Part shown: positions 36,149 through 45,583 of the stretch, piece after piece
How the letters are laid out: each line of letters starts with the position of its first letter
How positions within the stretch are numbered: the first letter of the stretch is position 1
Source: Staphylococcus pragensis
GTDB lineage: Bacteria; Bacillota; Bacilli; Staphylococcales; Staphylococcaceae
NCBI RefSeq assembly: GCF_004785665.1
Contig: NZ_SRPJ01000006.1
Coordinates: 21,273 to 85,272 of the forward strand
Length of the DNA stretch: 64,000 bases
Direction of reading: 5' to 3'
Translations under genes and position numbers: made by a program
Notes under the pieces: generated by a model
The model's input: the letters and a program-made list of their open reading frames with translations, nothing else
Told to the model about the DNA's origin: nothing
Databases searched by the model: none

Positions 36149-37024
36149 ATGAGGAAATTATTTATATTTGCATTAGCTGGATTTTTAGCCCAACTTGTTG
36201 ATGGATCACTCGGAATGGGTTTCGGGGCCTCATCATCATCTATTTTGTTAACGTATGGTATTGCACCTGCGATTGTATCAGCCACTGTGCACTTTTCTGA
36301 AATTGCAACGACAGCAGCTTCAGGGACATCGCATTGGAAATTTGAAAATGTACATAAACCGACCATGTTAAAGCTAGCGATTCCTGGTGCAATCAGTGGG
36401 TTCATTGGCGCTGCATTATTGACGCGAATACATGGCGACTATATCAAACCATATATCGCTCTATTTTTACTTTCAATGGGAATTTATATTTTATATCAAT
36501 TCCTCATTAAACGACATAAGGAACTTCACACGCATGTTGGAAAGTTAAGTAGTGCAAAACTTGTGCCACAAGGCGCTATCGCTGGTATTTTAGATGCCAT
36601 TGGTGGTGGCGGATGGGGACCTGTCAATACACCTTTATTATTGGCAAGTCATAAGATTCAACCGCGTTATGCTATTGGTACCGTGTCAGCGAGTGAGTTT
36701 TTCGTTACATTGTCAACATCGTTAAGTTTTATTCTCTTTTTAGGGATCACACAAATTAATTGGTGGTTTGTCATCGCGTTAAGTGTTGGCGGTATGTTAG
36801 CAGCACCTATTTCTGCGTATCTTACTAAAATATTACCAATTAATATTTTAGCTATTTGTGTAGGTGGGTTAATCATTTTCACAAATAGTAATGCATTGCT
36901 AAAATACTTTGATAGTGATGCCACAATAACTAATATTATTAGATTCGCAATTATTTGTGCGATTGTGATTTTAGTGATTATCACACTTATTCGCAACAAA
37001 AAATTGTCTTTTTCTTATAAGTAA
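36149..37024 (+). CDS. TauE/SafE-family membrane transporter
   Basis: A 291-aa membrane protein with about eight transmembrane helices and the two-fold TauE/SafE repeat: GSLGMGFGASSSSILL near residue 19 and its counterpart AIGGGGWGPVNTPLLLAS near 150. Members move sulfite, sulfonates or other sulfur anions, and in some cys operons replace a classical sulfate permease. It lies between the siroheme genes and sat, so import of sulfate or export of excess sulfite are the likely roles; direction cannot be read from sequence. The start follows GAAGAGGCG 21 bases after the previous stop. Confidence 0.83.
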   Translation: MRKLFIFALAGFLAQLVDGSLGMGFGASSSSILLTYGIAPAIVSATVHFSEIATTAASGTSHWKFENVHKPTMLKLAIPGAISGFIGAALLTRIHGDYIKPYIALFLLSMGIYILYQFLIKRHKELHTHVGKLSSAKLVPQGAIAGILDAIGGGGWGPVNTPLLLASHKIQPRYAIGTVSASEFFVTLSTSLSFILFLGITQINWWFVIALSVGGMLAAPISAYLTKILPINILAICVGGLIIFTNSNALLKYFDSDATITNIIRFAIICAIVILVIITLIRNKKLSFSYK

Positions 37025-37070
37025 AACCGAGTAAACTAATCAATTTAATTAGAAAAGGGGTTATGAAATT

Positions 37071-38239
37071 ATGGCAGCAAATGAAACAATTAATAATTAT
37101 ACAATCCAACCACATGGTGGTGAATTAATTAATCGTGTAGTTGAAGGTGCAGAAAGAGAAACTTTAATCGAAGCTGCAAAGTCTTTCAAGAAGATTACGT
37201 TAAACCCATGGGCAATTTCTGATTTAGAATTAATTGGTATTGGCGGTTTCAGTCCATTAACTGGTTTCATGGGCGAAGCGGATTACACTAAAGTTGTTGA
37301 AGACACACATCTTGAGAATGGTTTAGTATGGAGTATTCCAATCACATTGCCAGTAACTGAAGATGAAGCAGCCAAATTAGAAGTTGGCGATGACGTGGCG
37401 CTTTACGGGGAAGATGGCGAATTATACGGTACGTTAAAACTTGAAGGTATGACAAAGAAAAAGAAGCGCAAAATGTTTATGGTACAACTGACGAAGCACA
37501 TCCTGGTGTTAAAAAAGTTTATGACAAAGGTAACGTTTATTTAGCTGGTCCTATTCAATTAGTGAATCGTCCGAAACATGATGAATTCTCAGATTATCAT
37601 TTAGATCCAGCTGAAACACGTCAATTATTCCATGATCTTGGCTGGAAAACAGTTGTAGGTTTTCAAACACGTAACCCTGTTCACCGTGCACATGAATATA
37701 TTCAAAAATCAGCGTTAGAAATTGTAGATGGATTATTATTAAATCCATTAGTAGGTGAAACAAAAGCGGATGATATTCCAGCAGATGTACGTATGGAAAG
37801 TTATCAAGCGATTCTTAAAAATTACTTCCCGAAAGATAGAGCACGCTTAGTGATTTATCCAGCAGCAATGCGTTATGCAGGACCACGTGAAGCCATCTTA
37901 CATGCGACAGTCCGTAAAAATTATGGTTGTACACATTTCATCGTCGGCCGTGACCATGCAGGTGTAGGCGATTACTATGGTACGTACGAAGCTCAAGAAC
38001 TTATCTCTCAATTTGAAGATGAATTAGATATTCAAATCTTGAAATTTGAACATGCTTTTTATTGTGAAAAATGTGGCAACATGGCTACAGCTAAAACATG
38101 CCCACATGATGCATCAGAACATGTTCATTTAAGCGGTACAAAAGTAAGAGAAAAATTACGTAATGGTGAATCATTACCAACTAAATTCTCAAGACCAGAA
38201 GTAGCAGAAGTATTAATTAGAGGTTTGAAACAACAATAA
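37071..38239 (+). pseudogene. sat: Sulfate adenylyltransferase (Sat), frameshifted
   Basis: The gene encodes an ATP sulfurylase in two frames. The first 125 or so residues (PUA-like N-domain, [17 protein letters not shown]) run into wrong-frame sequence after LKLEG at 37437-37447. Reading one frame over from 37449 restores [20 protein letters not shown] and continues through the catalytic domain: [15 protein letters not shown] (QTRN and HxxH motifs), [12 protein letters not shown] and a zinc-like [15 protein letters not shown] region, ending at 38239. The loss is 1 base, or a slightly larger 3n+1 deletion, because family members usually have a short EEKY-type segment here. Without Sat no APS is made, so cysH and cysC would lack substrate. 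The downstream cysC is intact. Confidence 0.88.
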
Positions 38240-38253
38240 GTGGAGGGAAAAGC

Positions 38254-38853
38254 ATGAGTCAATCAAGTAATATTACATGGCACGATTCTGAAGTAACGAA
38301 AGCAGAAAGACAACAACAGAATGGTCATAAAAGTGTAGTGATTTGGTTTACAGGTTTATCAGGTTCTGGTAAATCAACCGTTTCAGTTGCACTTGAACAA
38401 GCATTATTTGAACAAGGGAAACATGCCTATCGTTTAGACGGCGATAATGTACGTCATGGTTTAAACAAGAATCTAGGATTTAGTCCTGGAGATCGTAAAG
38501 AAAACATTCGTCGTATTGGTGAAGTAAGTAAACTCTTAGTAGACGCTGGTACAATTGCGATTACAGCGTTCATCTCTCCATATAGAGAAGACCGTGATGA
38601 CGTACGCGCTATCTTAGAAGATGACGAATTTATCGAAGTTTATACAGAATGCAGCGTTGAAGAATGTGAGAAAAGAGACCCTAAAGGTCTTTATCAAAAA
38701 GCACGTTCAGGCGAAATCAAAGAATTTACTGGTATTAGTGCGCCATATGAAGCACCTAAAAAACCAGAAATTACTATTAATACAGAACAGCAAAGTGTAG
38801 AAGAATCTGTAGAAGTGATTCTTAACTACTTAAAAGAGAAACAATATATTTAA
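38254..38853 (+). CDS. cysC: Adenylylsulfate kinase CysC
   Basis: A 199-aa kinase phosphorylating APS to PAPS. Walker [10 protein letters not shown] is near residues 31-39, the substrate loop [31 protein letters not shown] spans 59-90, and the lid region [14 protein letters not shown] is near 106. Length and motifs are standard. It has GGAGGG upstream and starts 14 bases after the broken sat gene, as last gene of the sulfur operon (terminator at 38865). If CysH is truly an APS reductase, CysC is not strictly needed for reduction and may only serve PAPS supply or detoxification. Confidence 0.92.
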   Translation: MSQSSNITWHDSEVTKAERQQQNGHKSVVIWFTGLSGSGKSTVSVALEQALFEQGKHAYRLDGDNVRHGLNKNLGFSPGDRKENIRRIGEVSKLLVDAGTIAITAFISPYREDRDDVRAILEDDEFIEVYTECSVEECEKRDPKGLYQKARSGEIKEFTGISAPYEAPKKPEITINTEQQSVEESVEVILNYLKEKQYI

Positions 38854-38864
38854 TTAAATGATTT

Positions 38865-38908
38865 AAACGCATTATCGACATTAAATGATGTTGATAATAC
38901 GTTTTTTT
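38865..38908 (+). terminator. Terminator of the cys operon
   Basis: AAACGCATTATCGACAT pairs imperfectly with ATGTTGATAATACGTTT, loop TAAATG, followed by a T-run. Confidence 0.85.
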
Positions 38909-38972
38909 AATTATATACAGAACTTATTTTATATTATAAATAAAACTTAATATTTAAAAAGGGTAGATTTGA

Positions 38973-38994
38973 TATAATTGTGTAAACGCTTTCT
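38973..38994 (+). promoter_or_regulatory. cre (CcpA) site overlapping the citrate transporter promoter
   Basis: TGTAAACGCTTTCT at 38981-38994 matches the cre consensus TGWAARCGYTWNCW at every position. TATAAT (38973-38978) immediately upstream is a likely -10. The cre would cover the transcription start, so CcpA should repress the transporter when glucose is present. Confidence 0.75.
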
Positions 38995-39048
38995 TTTGAT
39001 AAATGGGAATATTGGGAGAATGCAACTGAATGAATTTGGGGGGATTTC

Positions 39049-40419
39049 ATGCATGATAATAGTATGTGGTTAACGGTTATGGGGATTTTAATCATAGGGA
39101 CTATCGTGGGATTATTGATTGCGAAGAAAATCAGTCCAGTAGTAGGTATGATTTTAATTCCAAGTGTTGGGGCATTGATTTTAGGTTATGGCATAGGGGA
39201 TTTAGTAAAGTTTTTTAACAGTGGTTTAGAATCTGTAATAAACGTAGTCATTATGTTTATCTTTGCTATTATATTCTTCGGCTTGATGACAGATAGTGGC
39301 TTATTTAAGCCCATTGTTAAACGCTTGATTTTAATGACAAGAGGTAATGTTGTCATTGTAAGTGTTATTACGGCAGTTATTGGAATGTTTGCACAGTTAG
39401 ACGGCGCTGGTGCGGTAACTTTTTTACTCTCAATTCCAGCATTATTACCACTATATAAAGCGTTAAACATGAATAAGTATTTATTAATTTTATTACTAGC
39501 AATTAGTGCAGCTATTATGAATATGGTACCTTGGGGCGGACCAATGGCACGTGTGGCTTCTGTATTAAAAGTTAAAAGTGTCAATGAATTGTGGTATGGC
39601 TTAATACCAGTACAGATTATTGGTTTCATTTTAGTCCTCATGTTCGCGATGTATTTAGGCTTTAGAGAGCAAAAAAGAATTAAAAAGGCTATTGATAAAG
39701 GAGAATTAGAACCAACTATTGATATTGATATTCATAAACTTGTGAGAAATTACGAACGTGATCAAGATATTAAATTTCCAGTAAGAGGTCGTGCAGTGAA
39801 ACATGGTTGGGTCATTTGGGTTAATATGTTGTTGACTGTCTTAGTTATTTTAATGATGTTTACGAATATCGCACCACCAGAATTTGCATTTATGATTGGT
39901 GTAGCAGTTGCATTAATTATTAACTTCCCAAATGTAGACGATCAGATGAATCGATTAAAGGCACATGCGCCCAATGCTCTAATGATGGTGGCTGTTATTA
40001 TTGCGGCGGGTATGTTTTTAGGAGTATTGAATGAAACAGGAATGTTAAAAGCTATCGCAATCAATCTTATTAAAATCATTCCAGATGGGATAGGGCCATA
40101 TTTACATATTATTGTAGGTATCTTTGGTGTGCCTCTTGATTTATTAACAAGTACAGATGCTTATTATTTCGCATTACTTCCTATAGTAGAACAAACAGCA
40201 AGTCAGTTTGGGGTTAATCCAGTTTCTACAGCATATTCAATGGTTATCGGTAATATTGTAGGTACATTCGTAAGTCCATTCTCACCTGCACTTTGGTTAG
40301 CAATTGGACTTGCTGAAGCGAATATGGGTACTTATATTAAATATGCTTTTTTTTGGATATGGGGCTTTGCGATAGTCTTGCTTATCATCGCAATGTTAAT
40401 TGGCACAGTAACAATTTAA
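39049..40419 (+). CDS. CitMHS-family citrate:divalent cation/proton symporter
   Basis: A 456-aa transporter with about eleven or twelve transmembrane helices. CitMHS features include LDGAGAVTFLLSIPALLPLY near residue 113, NMVPWGGPMARVASVL near 157, and the C-terminal half LDLLTSTDAYYFALLPIVEQTA near 363 and PFSPALWLAIGLAEANMG near 411. These carriers import metal-citrate complexes. The start is the ATG at 39049 after GGGGGG, with an in-frame alternative not needed. A perfect cre site and -10 lie upstream, consistent with a secondary carbon source. It stands alone; no citrate lyase is adjacent. Confidence 0.88.
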   Translation: MHDNSMWLTVMGILIIGTIVGLLIAKKISPVVGMILIPSVGALILGYGIGDLVKFFNSGLESVINVVIMFIFAIIFFGLMTDSGLFKPIVKRLILMTRGNVVIVSVITAVIGMFAQLDGAGAVTFLLSIPALLPLYKALNMNKYLLILLLAISAAIMNMVPWGGPMARVASVLKVKSVNELWYGLIPVQIIGFILVLMFAMYLGFREQKRIKKAIDKGELEPTIDIDIHKLVRNYERDQDIKFPVRGRAVKHGWVIWVNMLLTVLVILMMFTNIAPPEFAFMIGVAVALIINFPNVDDQMNRLKAHAPNALMMVAVIIAAGMFLGVLNETGMLKAIAINLIKIIPDGIGPYLHIIVGIFGVPLDLLTSTDAYYFALLPIVEQTASQFGVNPVSTAYSMVIGNIVGTFVSPFSPALWLAIGLAEANMGTYIKYAFFWIWGFAIVLLIIAMLIGTVTI

Positions 40420-40783
40420 TAAATATTAATAGGATAAAGCACTGCTTTATCCTATTTTACTGAAATAAAACATCTTTGAAATAATCAGATAAATTACAAG
40501 CTTTAGAGAGACACTGTTGAAAAAAAGCATAAACCCACTGGCATGGCTTGGTTATAGAAGTTGTAATAAACTCTGACTTTTTTTACAAACGCCGTCACAT
40601 TATTATGATTCATTTACAAAGGTTTAACATTGCACACAAACCCTTGTATGTCTGTTAGAGTGTGTCTTGTCGTTAATTAACGAGAAAAAATTCTTAAACA
40701 TTACTTAAATATGTTAATAAATGTAAATTGCAGGTAGCCACGAGAAAAATCATTTTCAAACAAATCTAGGAGGATATTTAATT
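40420..40783. other. Intergenic region upstream of the CHAP protein gene
   Basis: A hairpin AGGATAAAG/CTTTATCCT (40431-40453) plausibly ends the citrate transporter transcript. The rest is the long leader and promoter of the CHAP protein. TGTTAA (40712) and TGTAAA (40722) form a WalR-like direct repeat but with a 4-base and not the usual 5-base gap. I see no gene. Confidence 0.4.
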
Positions 40784-41590
40784 ATGAAAAAAATCGCTAC
40801 AGCTACAATCGCAACAGCAGGTATCGCAACTTTCGGACTAGCAAATCACGATGCAGATGCAGCGGAAAACAATAATGGATATAACCCTAACGATCCTTAT
40901 TCATATAGCTACACTTATACAATTGACCAACAAGGTAACTATCACTATAACTGGCAAGGTAACTGGAGCCCAGCACAAGCGCAACAAGGTGGTCAACAAA
41001 CTGCAAACAACCAAACTCAAAACTACAATTATAACTACAGCTATAACTATAATAATGGCTACACTCAAAACCAAACTACAAACAATAACACACAATCATA
41101 TAATACAAACAACAATACTCAATCATATACTGCTAACAACAACGGTGGCGGCTTAGGTTCAAATTATTCAACATCAAACCGCAACGTTCAAGTAATAACT
41201 CAAAAAGCCCCAACAACACAATCAGCAAACACATCAAGCAGTAAAGCATTCGCAGGTAAATCAAGCTCAGGCGCTAACCTTTACACAGCTGGCCAATGTA
41301 CTTACTACGTATACGATAAAGTAGGCGGCTCAATCGGTAGCACATGGGGCAACGCAAATAACTGGGCAAATGCAGCAGCACAAAGCGGTTACACAGTAAA
41401 CAACACACCTAAAGCAGGCGCTATTATGCAAACAACTCAAGGCGCTTATGGCCACGTTGCATACGTAGAGAACGTAAACAATGACGGCTCAGTTAACGTT
41501 TCAGAAATGAACTACAATGGTGGTCCTGGTGTTGTTTCAACACGTACAATCTCAGCTAGCCAAGCAGGTTCATACAACTATATTTCATAA
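40784..41590 (+). CDS. ssaA: SsaA-like secreted CHAP-domain amidase/endopeptidase
   Basis: A 268-aa secreted protein. The signal peptide is [20 protein letters not shown] with cleavage after ADA (about residue 26). Next is a Tyr/Asn/Gln-rich low-complexity region (about 30-120, with repeated NTQSY and NYNYNYSY), then a C-terminal CHAP domain (about 150-268). Its catalytic Cys is in [13 protein letters not shown], the His in [11 protein letters not shown], and the polar partner in [18 protein letters not shown]. This matches staphylococcal SsaA/SceB proteins, which cleave peptidoglycan cross-bridges or stem amides during wall growth and are usually controlled by WalKR. Strong AGGAGG ribosome site; long 5' leader. 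Staphylococci have several such paralogues, so the exact locus name is uncertain. Confidence 0.85.
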   Translation: MKKIATATIATAGIATFGLANHDADAAENNNGYNPNDPYSYSYTYTIDQQGNYHYNWQGNWSPAQAQQGGQQTANNQTQNYNYNYSYNYNNGYTQNQTTNNNTQSYNTNNNTQSYTANNNGGGLGSNYSTSNRNVQVITQKAPTTQSANTSSSKAFAGKSSSGANLYTAGQCTYYVYDKVGGSIGSTWGNANNWANAAAQSGYTVNNTPKAGAIMQTTQGAYGHVAYVENVNNDGSVNVSEMNYNGGPGVVSTRTISASQAGSYNYIS

Positions 41591-41604
41591 TCCGAAGTCA
41601 ATTT

Positions 41605-41645
41605 AACCACGATACCTTACAATAGGGTCTCGTGGTTTTCTTTTG
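41605..41645 (+). terminator. Terminator of the CHAP protein gene
   Basis: AACCACGATACC pairs with GGGTCTCGTGGTT (imperfect at one position), followed by TTCTTTTG. Confidence 0.82.
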
Positions 41646-41774
41646 TTTTGGAAAAGGCCAAGGCACGTTTTCTCACTTTATGATTGAAGCCGAAACAGAA
41701 CGGGAAACATATATATAAAGAAATACAACAATATAAATACATGATTGCCTAATGTTGAAAGAAGGTGAGTTAAC

Positions 41775-42029
41775 ATGGCACTTGATATCTTTAAATGGAT
41801 CATATTAATCTTAATTGTTGTTGTAACAATTGGCGTTATTTTTGGATTAATATGGGGTTCATTATTTGAAGAACGTGCTTATGATAAACGTTCTAAAAAA
41901 GAGAAAAAGAAAAATTTAGAAAAAAACTTAGACATGGCTAAAGGTCATACAGATGATGAAGAAACTAATGACGATTTAAAAGATGTTTCAACTAAAACTA
42001 AAAAACTCAAAGACAATAAATATAAATAA
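41775..42029 (+). CDS. Small single-span membrane protein (84 aa)
   Basis: An 84-aa protein with one transmembrane helix (about residues 6-29, FKWIILILIVVVTIGVIFGLIWG) and a highly charged cytoplasmic tail: first Lys/Arg-rich (DKRSKKEKKKNLEKN), then acidic (TDDEETNDDLKDV), then basic. The start ATG has GAAGGTGAG upstream, and a strong terminator follows. I know of no function. The design resembles the 54-aa protein at 14733 but the sequences are not clearly related. Confidence 0.75.
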   Translation: MALDIFKWIILILIVVVTIGVIFGLIWGSLFEERAYDKRSKKEKKKNLEKNLDMAKGHTDDEETNDDLKDVSTKTKKLKDNKYK

Positions 42030-42039
42030 ATGAATTGCT

Positions 42040-42078
42040 CTTGAAAGTAAATTGGATGTTTACTTTCAAGGGTATTTT
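42040..42078 (+). terminator. Terminator after the small membrane protein gene
   Basis: CTTGAAAGTAAA (42040-42051) pairs perfectly with TTTACTTTCAAG (42059-42070), followed by GGTATTTTTA. Confidence 0.85.
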
Positions 42079-42081
42079 TAT

Positions 42082-42110
42082 TTGACTATATAATTGATAA
42101 TCATTATCAT
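42082..42110 (+). promoter_or_regulatory. Promoter overlapped by a perfect Fur-box-like palindrome
   Basis: TTGACT (42082-42087) and TATCAT (42105-42110), 17 bases apart, form a good sigma-A promoter. TGATAATCATTATCA at 42095-42109 is a perfect 7-1-7 inverted repeat identical to the Fur-family core and lies in the spacer and -10. Iron-dependent repression of the transporter at 42231 is predicted; PerR or Zur bind related sites. Confidence 0.7.
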
Positions 42111-42230
42111 TTATAATAAAGTTAATTTTCAAAAATTAGTATAGTTATATACGTTTGGCATATTAAAGTGTTAGAATAAGTATGTTAAAAAAATCACAAT
42201 AATTTTTAGAATTAGTTAGGAGCTTTCATC

Positions 42231-43523
42231 ATGCTACTATTTGTAGTAGAAATTGCCATCATGATATTGGCCATATTACTAGGACTTAGAACAGCTGGAG
42301 CTTTAGGATGTGGCATCTTCGCTATCGTCGCGCAACTTATCATGATATTTGGATTTCAATTACCTCCGGGATCAGCACCTGTTACTGCAGTATTAATCAT
42401 TTTATCTATTGGTATCGCTGGTGGTACCTTACAAGCTACAGGAGGCATAGATTATCTAGTCTATCTCGCTTCAAAAATTATCGAACGATTTCCTAGATCA
42501 ATTATCTTTATTGCACCAATCATTGTCTTTCTATTTGTATTTGGCGTAGGAACAGCGAATATTGCCTTATCATTAGAACCAATTATCGCTAAAACAGCAG
42601 TAAAAGCGAATATACAGCCTAAACGACCGTTAACGGCTTCAGTACTGACAGCGAACTTAGCATTATTATGTAGTCCTGCAGCTTCTGCGACAGCATATAT
42701 TATTTCAGTTATGGCAGGCTATGATATTTCAATGGGCAAATATTTAAGTATTGTACTACCAACCGCTATTATTACGATATTACTGTTAAGTGTTTTCTGT
42801 ACATTTGTAGGACGTAAAACAACAGTAACTGAAAGTGAAATTGCACATACACCTGACGTTGAAGTGGCGCCTTCATTTTCAAAAAAAGTAAAAATTGGTG
42901 TTATCGCATTCTTATTATGTGTTGTAGGTATTTTAACATTTGGCATCTTCCCAGATTTAATGCCTACTTTCAAAGTTGATGGCAAAGAAGTAACGCTCAC
43001 AATGACTGAAATTGTGCAATTCTTTATGTATTTAAGTGTGGCAGTTAACTTATTGCTACAAAAAATTAATACAAGCGATATTTTATCTTCTAATATTACG
43101 CAATCAGCCATCGGTGCACTCTTCGCCGTATTAGGACCAGGATGGCTAGGAGCAACTATCTTTAATGCACCTCAAAATTTAAAAATTATCAGAGATGACA
43201 TTGGTAAAACAATACAATCTGTACCTTGGTTAGTTATTATCTTAGTAGCGGTGGTAGCAATGATTGTTATTTCACAAACAGCTACTGCTTCAATTATGGT
43301 GCCGATTGTGATGAGTATGGGCATTCCACCATTGTACTTCATCGCAATGGTCCAAACATTGAACGTTAACTTCGTTATTCCAGCACAACCGACGATCCTC
43401 TTTGCGGTTAGCTTAGATGAGACAGGACGAACACGACCGACTAGCTTTATCATCCCAGGCTTCTTCGCCATTGCAATTTCAGTCATCGTCGGATTTACGA
43501 TGAAAACAATATTAGGATATTAA
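42231..43523 (+). CDS. Anaerobic C4-dicarboxylate transporter, DcuA/DcuB family
   Basis: A 430-aa membrane protein with about ten to twelve helices matching the Dcu family (exchange of fumarate, succinate, malate or aspartate). Seen are GLRTAGALGCGIFA near residue 19, GIAGGTLQATGGIDYLV near 62, FGVGTANIALSLEPIIAKTAVKANIQPKRPL near 105, LLCSPAASATAYIISVMAGYD near 144 and LNVNFVIPAQPTILFAVSLDETGRTR near 380. TAGGAGC precedes the ATG. Its promoter carries a Fur-like palindrome, so it may be induced on iron starvation, for instance to balance TCA intermediates when iron enzymes fail or to move a carboxylate tied to siderophore metabolism. Confidence 0.88.
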   Translation: MLLFVVEIAIMILAILLGLRTAGALGCGIFAIVAQLIMIFGFQLPPGSAPVTAVLIILSIGIAGGTLQATGGIDYLVYLASKIIERFPRSIIFIAPIIVFLFVFGVGTANIALSLEPIIAKTAVKANIQPKRPLTASVLTANLALLCSPAASATAYIISVMAGYDISMGKYLSIVLPTAIITILLLSVFCTFVGRKTTVTESEIAHTPDVEVAPSFSKKVKIGVIAFLLCVVGILTFGIFPDLMPTFKVDGKEVTLTMTEIVQFFMYLSVAVNLLLQKINTSDILSSNITQSAIGALFAVLGPGWLGATIFNAPQNLKIIRDDIGKTIQSVPWLVIILVAVVAMIVISQTATASIMVPIVMSMGIPPLYFIAMVQTLNVNFVIPAQPTILFAVSLDETGRTRPTSFIIPGFFAIAISVIVGFTMKTILGY

Positions 43524-43533
43524 TATAATTAAA

Positions 43534-43577
43534 AAACTATTAAGTTTAAACTTTTGTTTGAGCTTAATAGTTTTTTT
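43534..43577 (+). terminator. Terminator after the Dcu-family transporter gene
   Basis: AAACTATTAAG (43534-43544) pairs with CTTAATAGTTT (43563-43573), with a T-run. Confidence 0.85.
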
Positions 43578-43642
43578 ATAAAAAATAAAAATTCATTGAT
43601 AAGTTATAAATATACATTATTAATACAATGTAAAATTCATTC

Positions 43643-43665
43643 AATTCGTTAAATTCAAACTTAAC
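43643..43665. promoter_or_regulatory. Putative CudC operator upstream of cudT
   Basis: AATTCGTTAAAT (43643-43654) followed by AAACTTAAC (43657-43665) recurs before cudA at 46351-46382. Two copies in front of the two transcripts flanking cudC suggest the GbsR-type repressor site. It lies about 190 bases before the cudT start, leaving a long leader. Confidence 0.5.
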
Positions 43666-43857
43666 ACTGTTGTGGTGGCAAATTATAGAGCTTGAATTTT
43701 TGACGCTTAATATATATTTATTCAGGCATACAGTGTAGTTTAACTGAATGTAATTTGCATTTTTATTTAATTTTAGATATTGTCTTGATGTGCATTAAAC
43801 GTAAGAAAATCACAAGTTGAATGATTGATTCATTTTATAAAGAGGAGGAACATAATC

Positions 43858-45480
43858 TTGAAAAAAGAAAAAATTATGGACTGGCCAACCTTTATAGGCA
43901 CGGTGATTGTATTACTAGTTGCAGTTATACCCATGATGGTATTTCCACAAGCCAGTGAAACTGTTATTACAGACATCAATAGTGCAATATCTAATTCTAT
44001 TGGCTCGGTATACTTATTTATGGGGCTAGCCATTTTATTTTTCGTGTTATACATTGCATTTGGGAGATATGGCAATGTCACTTTAGGTAAAGCTACAGAC
44101 AAGCCTGAATTTAACAACTTTAGTTGGGCTTCAATGCTATTTTGTGCTGGTATCGGTTCGGATATTCTGTATTGGGGTGTCATTGAATGGGCATTCTATT
44201 ACCAAGTACCACCTAATGGTGCGAAAGGCATGACAGATGAGGCACTTACATATGCAACGCAATATGGTATGTTCCATTGGGGTCCTATAGCTTGGGCAAT
44301 TTATGTTTTACCTGCATTACCAATCGGTTATCTAGTCTTCGTCAAAAAACAGCCTGTGTATAAAATTAGCCAAGCATGCCGTCCAGTATTAAAAGGGCAA
44401 ACGGATAAATTTTTAGGTAAAGTTATAGATATACTCTTTATCTTTGGCTTGCTTGGTGGTGCTGCAACATCATTAGCACTTGGCGTACCTATGATTTCAG
44501 CTGGTATTGAGAAATTAACAGGTATTGATGGAGAAAATATGGTTATGCGTTCAATTATTTTATTAACGATTACTGTCATCTTTGCGATCAGTTCTTATAC
44601 TGGTTTGAAAAAGGGCATACAAAAGTTAAGTGACGTGAACGTATGGTTATCATTTCTTTTATTAGCCTTTGTTTTTATTGTGGGACCGACAATTTTTATT
44701 ATGGAAACAACGATTACAAGTTTCGGTAATATGATAAGAGATTTCTTCCATATGGCTACTTGGATGGAACCATTTGGAGGTATTAAAGGACGAAAAGAAA
44801 CAAACTTCCCACAAGATTGGACTGTATTCTATTGGTCATGGTGGTTAGTATATGCGCCGTTTATTGGCTTATTTATCGCACGTATTTCAAAAGGTCGTCG
44901 TCTTAAAGAAGTAATTTTAGGTACTATCATTTATGGTACTTTAGGATGTTTATTATTCTTCGGTATTTTCGGTAACTACGCAGTTTATTTACAAATTACT
45001 GGTGAATTTAATGTAATTAATTTCTTAAATGCGCATGGTACTGAAGCGGCGATTATTGAAGTAATGCATCAACTACCATTCCCAACTATTACAATTATTT
45101 TATTCTTAATTTCAGCATTCTTATTCTTAGCTACTACGTTTGATTCAGGTTCATATATTTTAGCAGCAGCTTCACAGAAAAAAGTATTAGGTGAACCTTT
45201 AAAAGCTAACCGTTTATTCTGGGCATTTGCATTATGTTTATTACCGTTCTCATTAATGTTAGTAGGTGGGGAACGTGCATTGGAAGTACTTAAAACGGCA
45301 TCGATACTTGCCAGTGTGCCACTTATAGTCATATTTATCTTTATGATGATTTCCTTTATTATCACGCTTAATCGAGATCGTATTAAGCTTGAAACTCGAG
45401 CGGATAAACATAAAGAAATTGAACGACGCTCATTACGTATCGTTCAAGTAAAAGAGAAACCAGAAGACGATAATTTATAG
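43858..45480 (+). CDS. cudT: BCCT-family choline/betaine transporter CudT
   Basis: A 540-aa betaine/choline/carnitine transporter with twelve predicted helices. Family marks are GIGSDILYWGVIEWAFYYQ near residue 95-115, the sodium/glycine helix GLLGGAATSLALGVPMISAG near 200, and the BCCT signature DWTVFYWSWWLVYAPFIGLFIARISKGR near 318-345, with the tryptophan box for the quaternary amine. It should import choline for conversion to glycine betaine. The start is the TTG at 43858, 9 bases after AGGAGG; a longer in-frame start at 43825 lacks a site. The gene faces cudC with a shared terminator between. Confidence 0.9.
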   Translation: MKKEKIMDWPTFIGTVIVLLVAVIPMMVFPQASETVITDINSAISNSIGSVYLFMGLAILFFVLYIAFGRYGNVTLGKATDKPEFNNFSWASMLFCAGIGSDILYWGVIEWAFYYQVPPNGAKGMTDEALTYATQYGMFHWGPIAWAIYVLPALPIGYLVFVKKQPVYKISQACRPVLKGQTDKFLGKVIDILFIFGLLGGAATSLALGVPMISAGIEKLTGIDGENMVMRSIILLTITVIFAISSYTGLKKGIQKLSDVNVWLSFLLLAFVFIVGPTIFIMETTITSFGNMIRDFFHMATWMEPFGGIKGRKETNFPQDWTVFYWSWWLVYAPFIGLFIARISKGRRLKEVILGTIIYGTLGCLLFFGIFGNYAVYLQITGEFNVINFLNAHGTEAAIIEVMHQLPFPTITIILFLISAFLFLATTFDSGSYILAAASQKKVLGEPLKANRLFWAFALCLLPFSLMLVGGERALEVLKTASILASVPLIVIFIFMMISFIITLNRDRIKLETRADKHKEIERRSLRIVQVKEKPEDDNL

Positions 45481-45499
45481 TTAAAAAAAGTCTAAATTA

Positions 45500-45548
45500 A
45501 AAGCACCTTATCACGTTAAATTGATTTAACATGGTAAGGTGCTTTTTT
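45500..45548. terminator. Bidirectional terminator between cudT and cudC
   Basis: A long stem with AAAGCACCTTA on one side and TAAGGTGCTTT on the other, with an inner GTTAAA/TTTAAC helix, is flanked by A- and T-runs suited to both directions. Confidence 0.88.
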
Positions 45549-45583
45549 ATTGAATCTAAAAACTATAAGTTTTTATAAGTATA

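Noticed and set aside
40712..40727. WalR site (TGTWAH-N5-TGTWAH) upstream of the CHAP protein gene
   Set aside because: The two half-sites are separated by 4 bases and not 5, which puts them off the helical phase normally needed; left as a note only.
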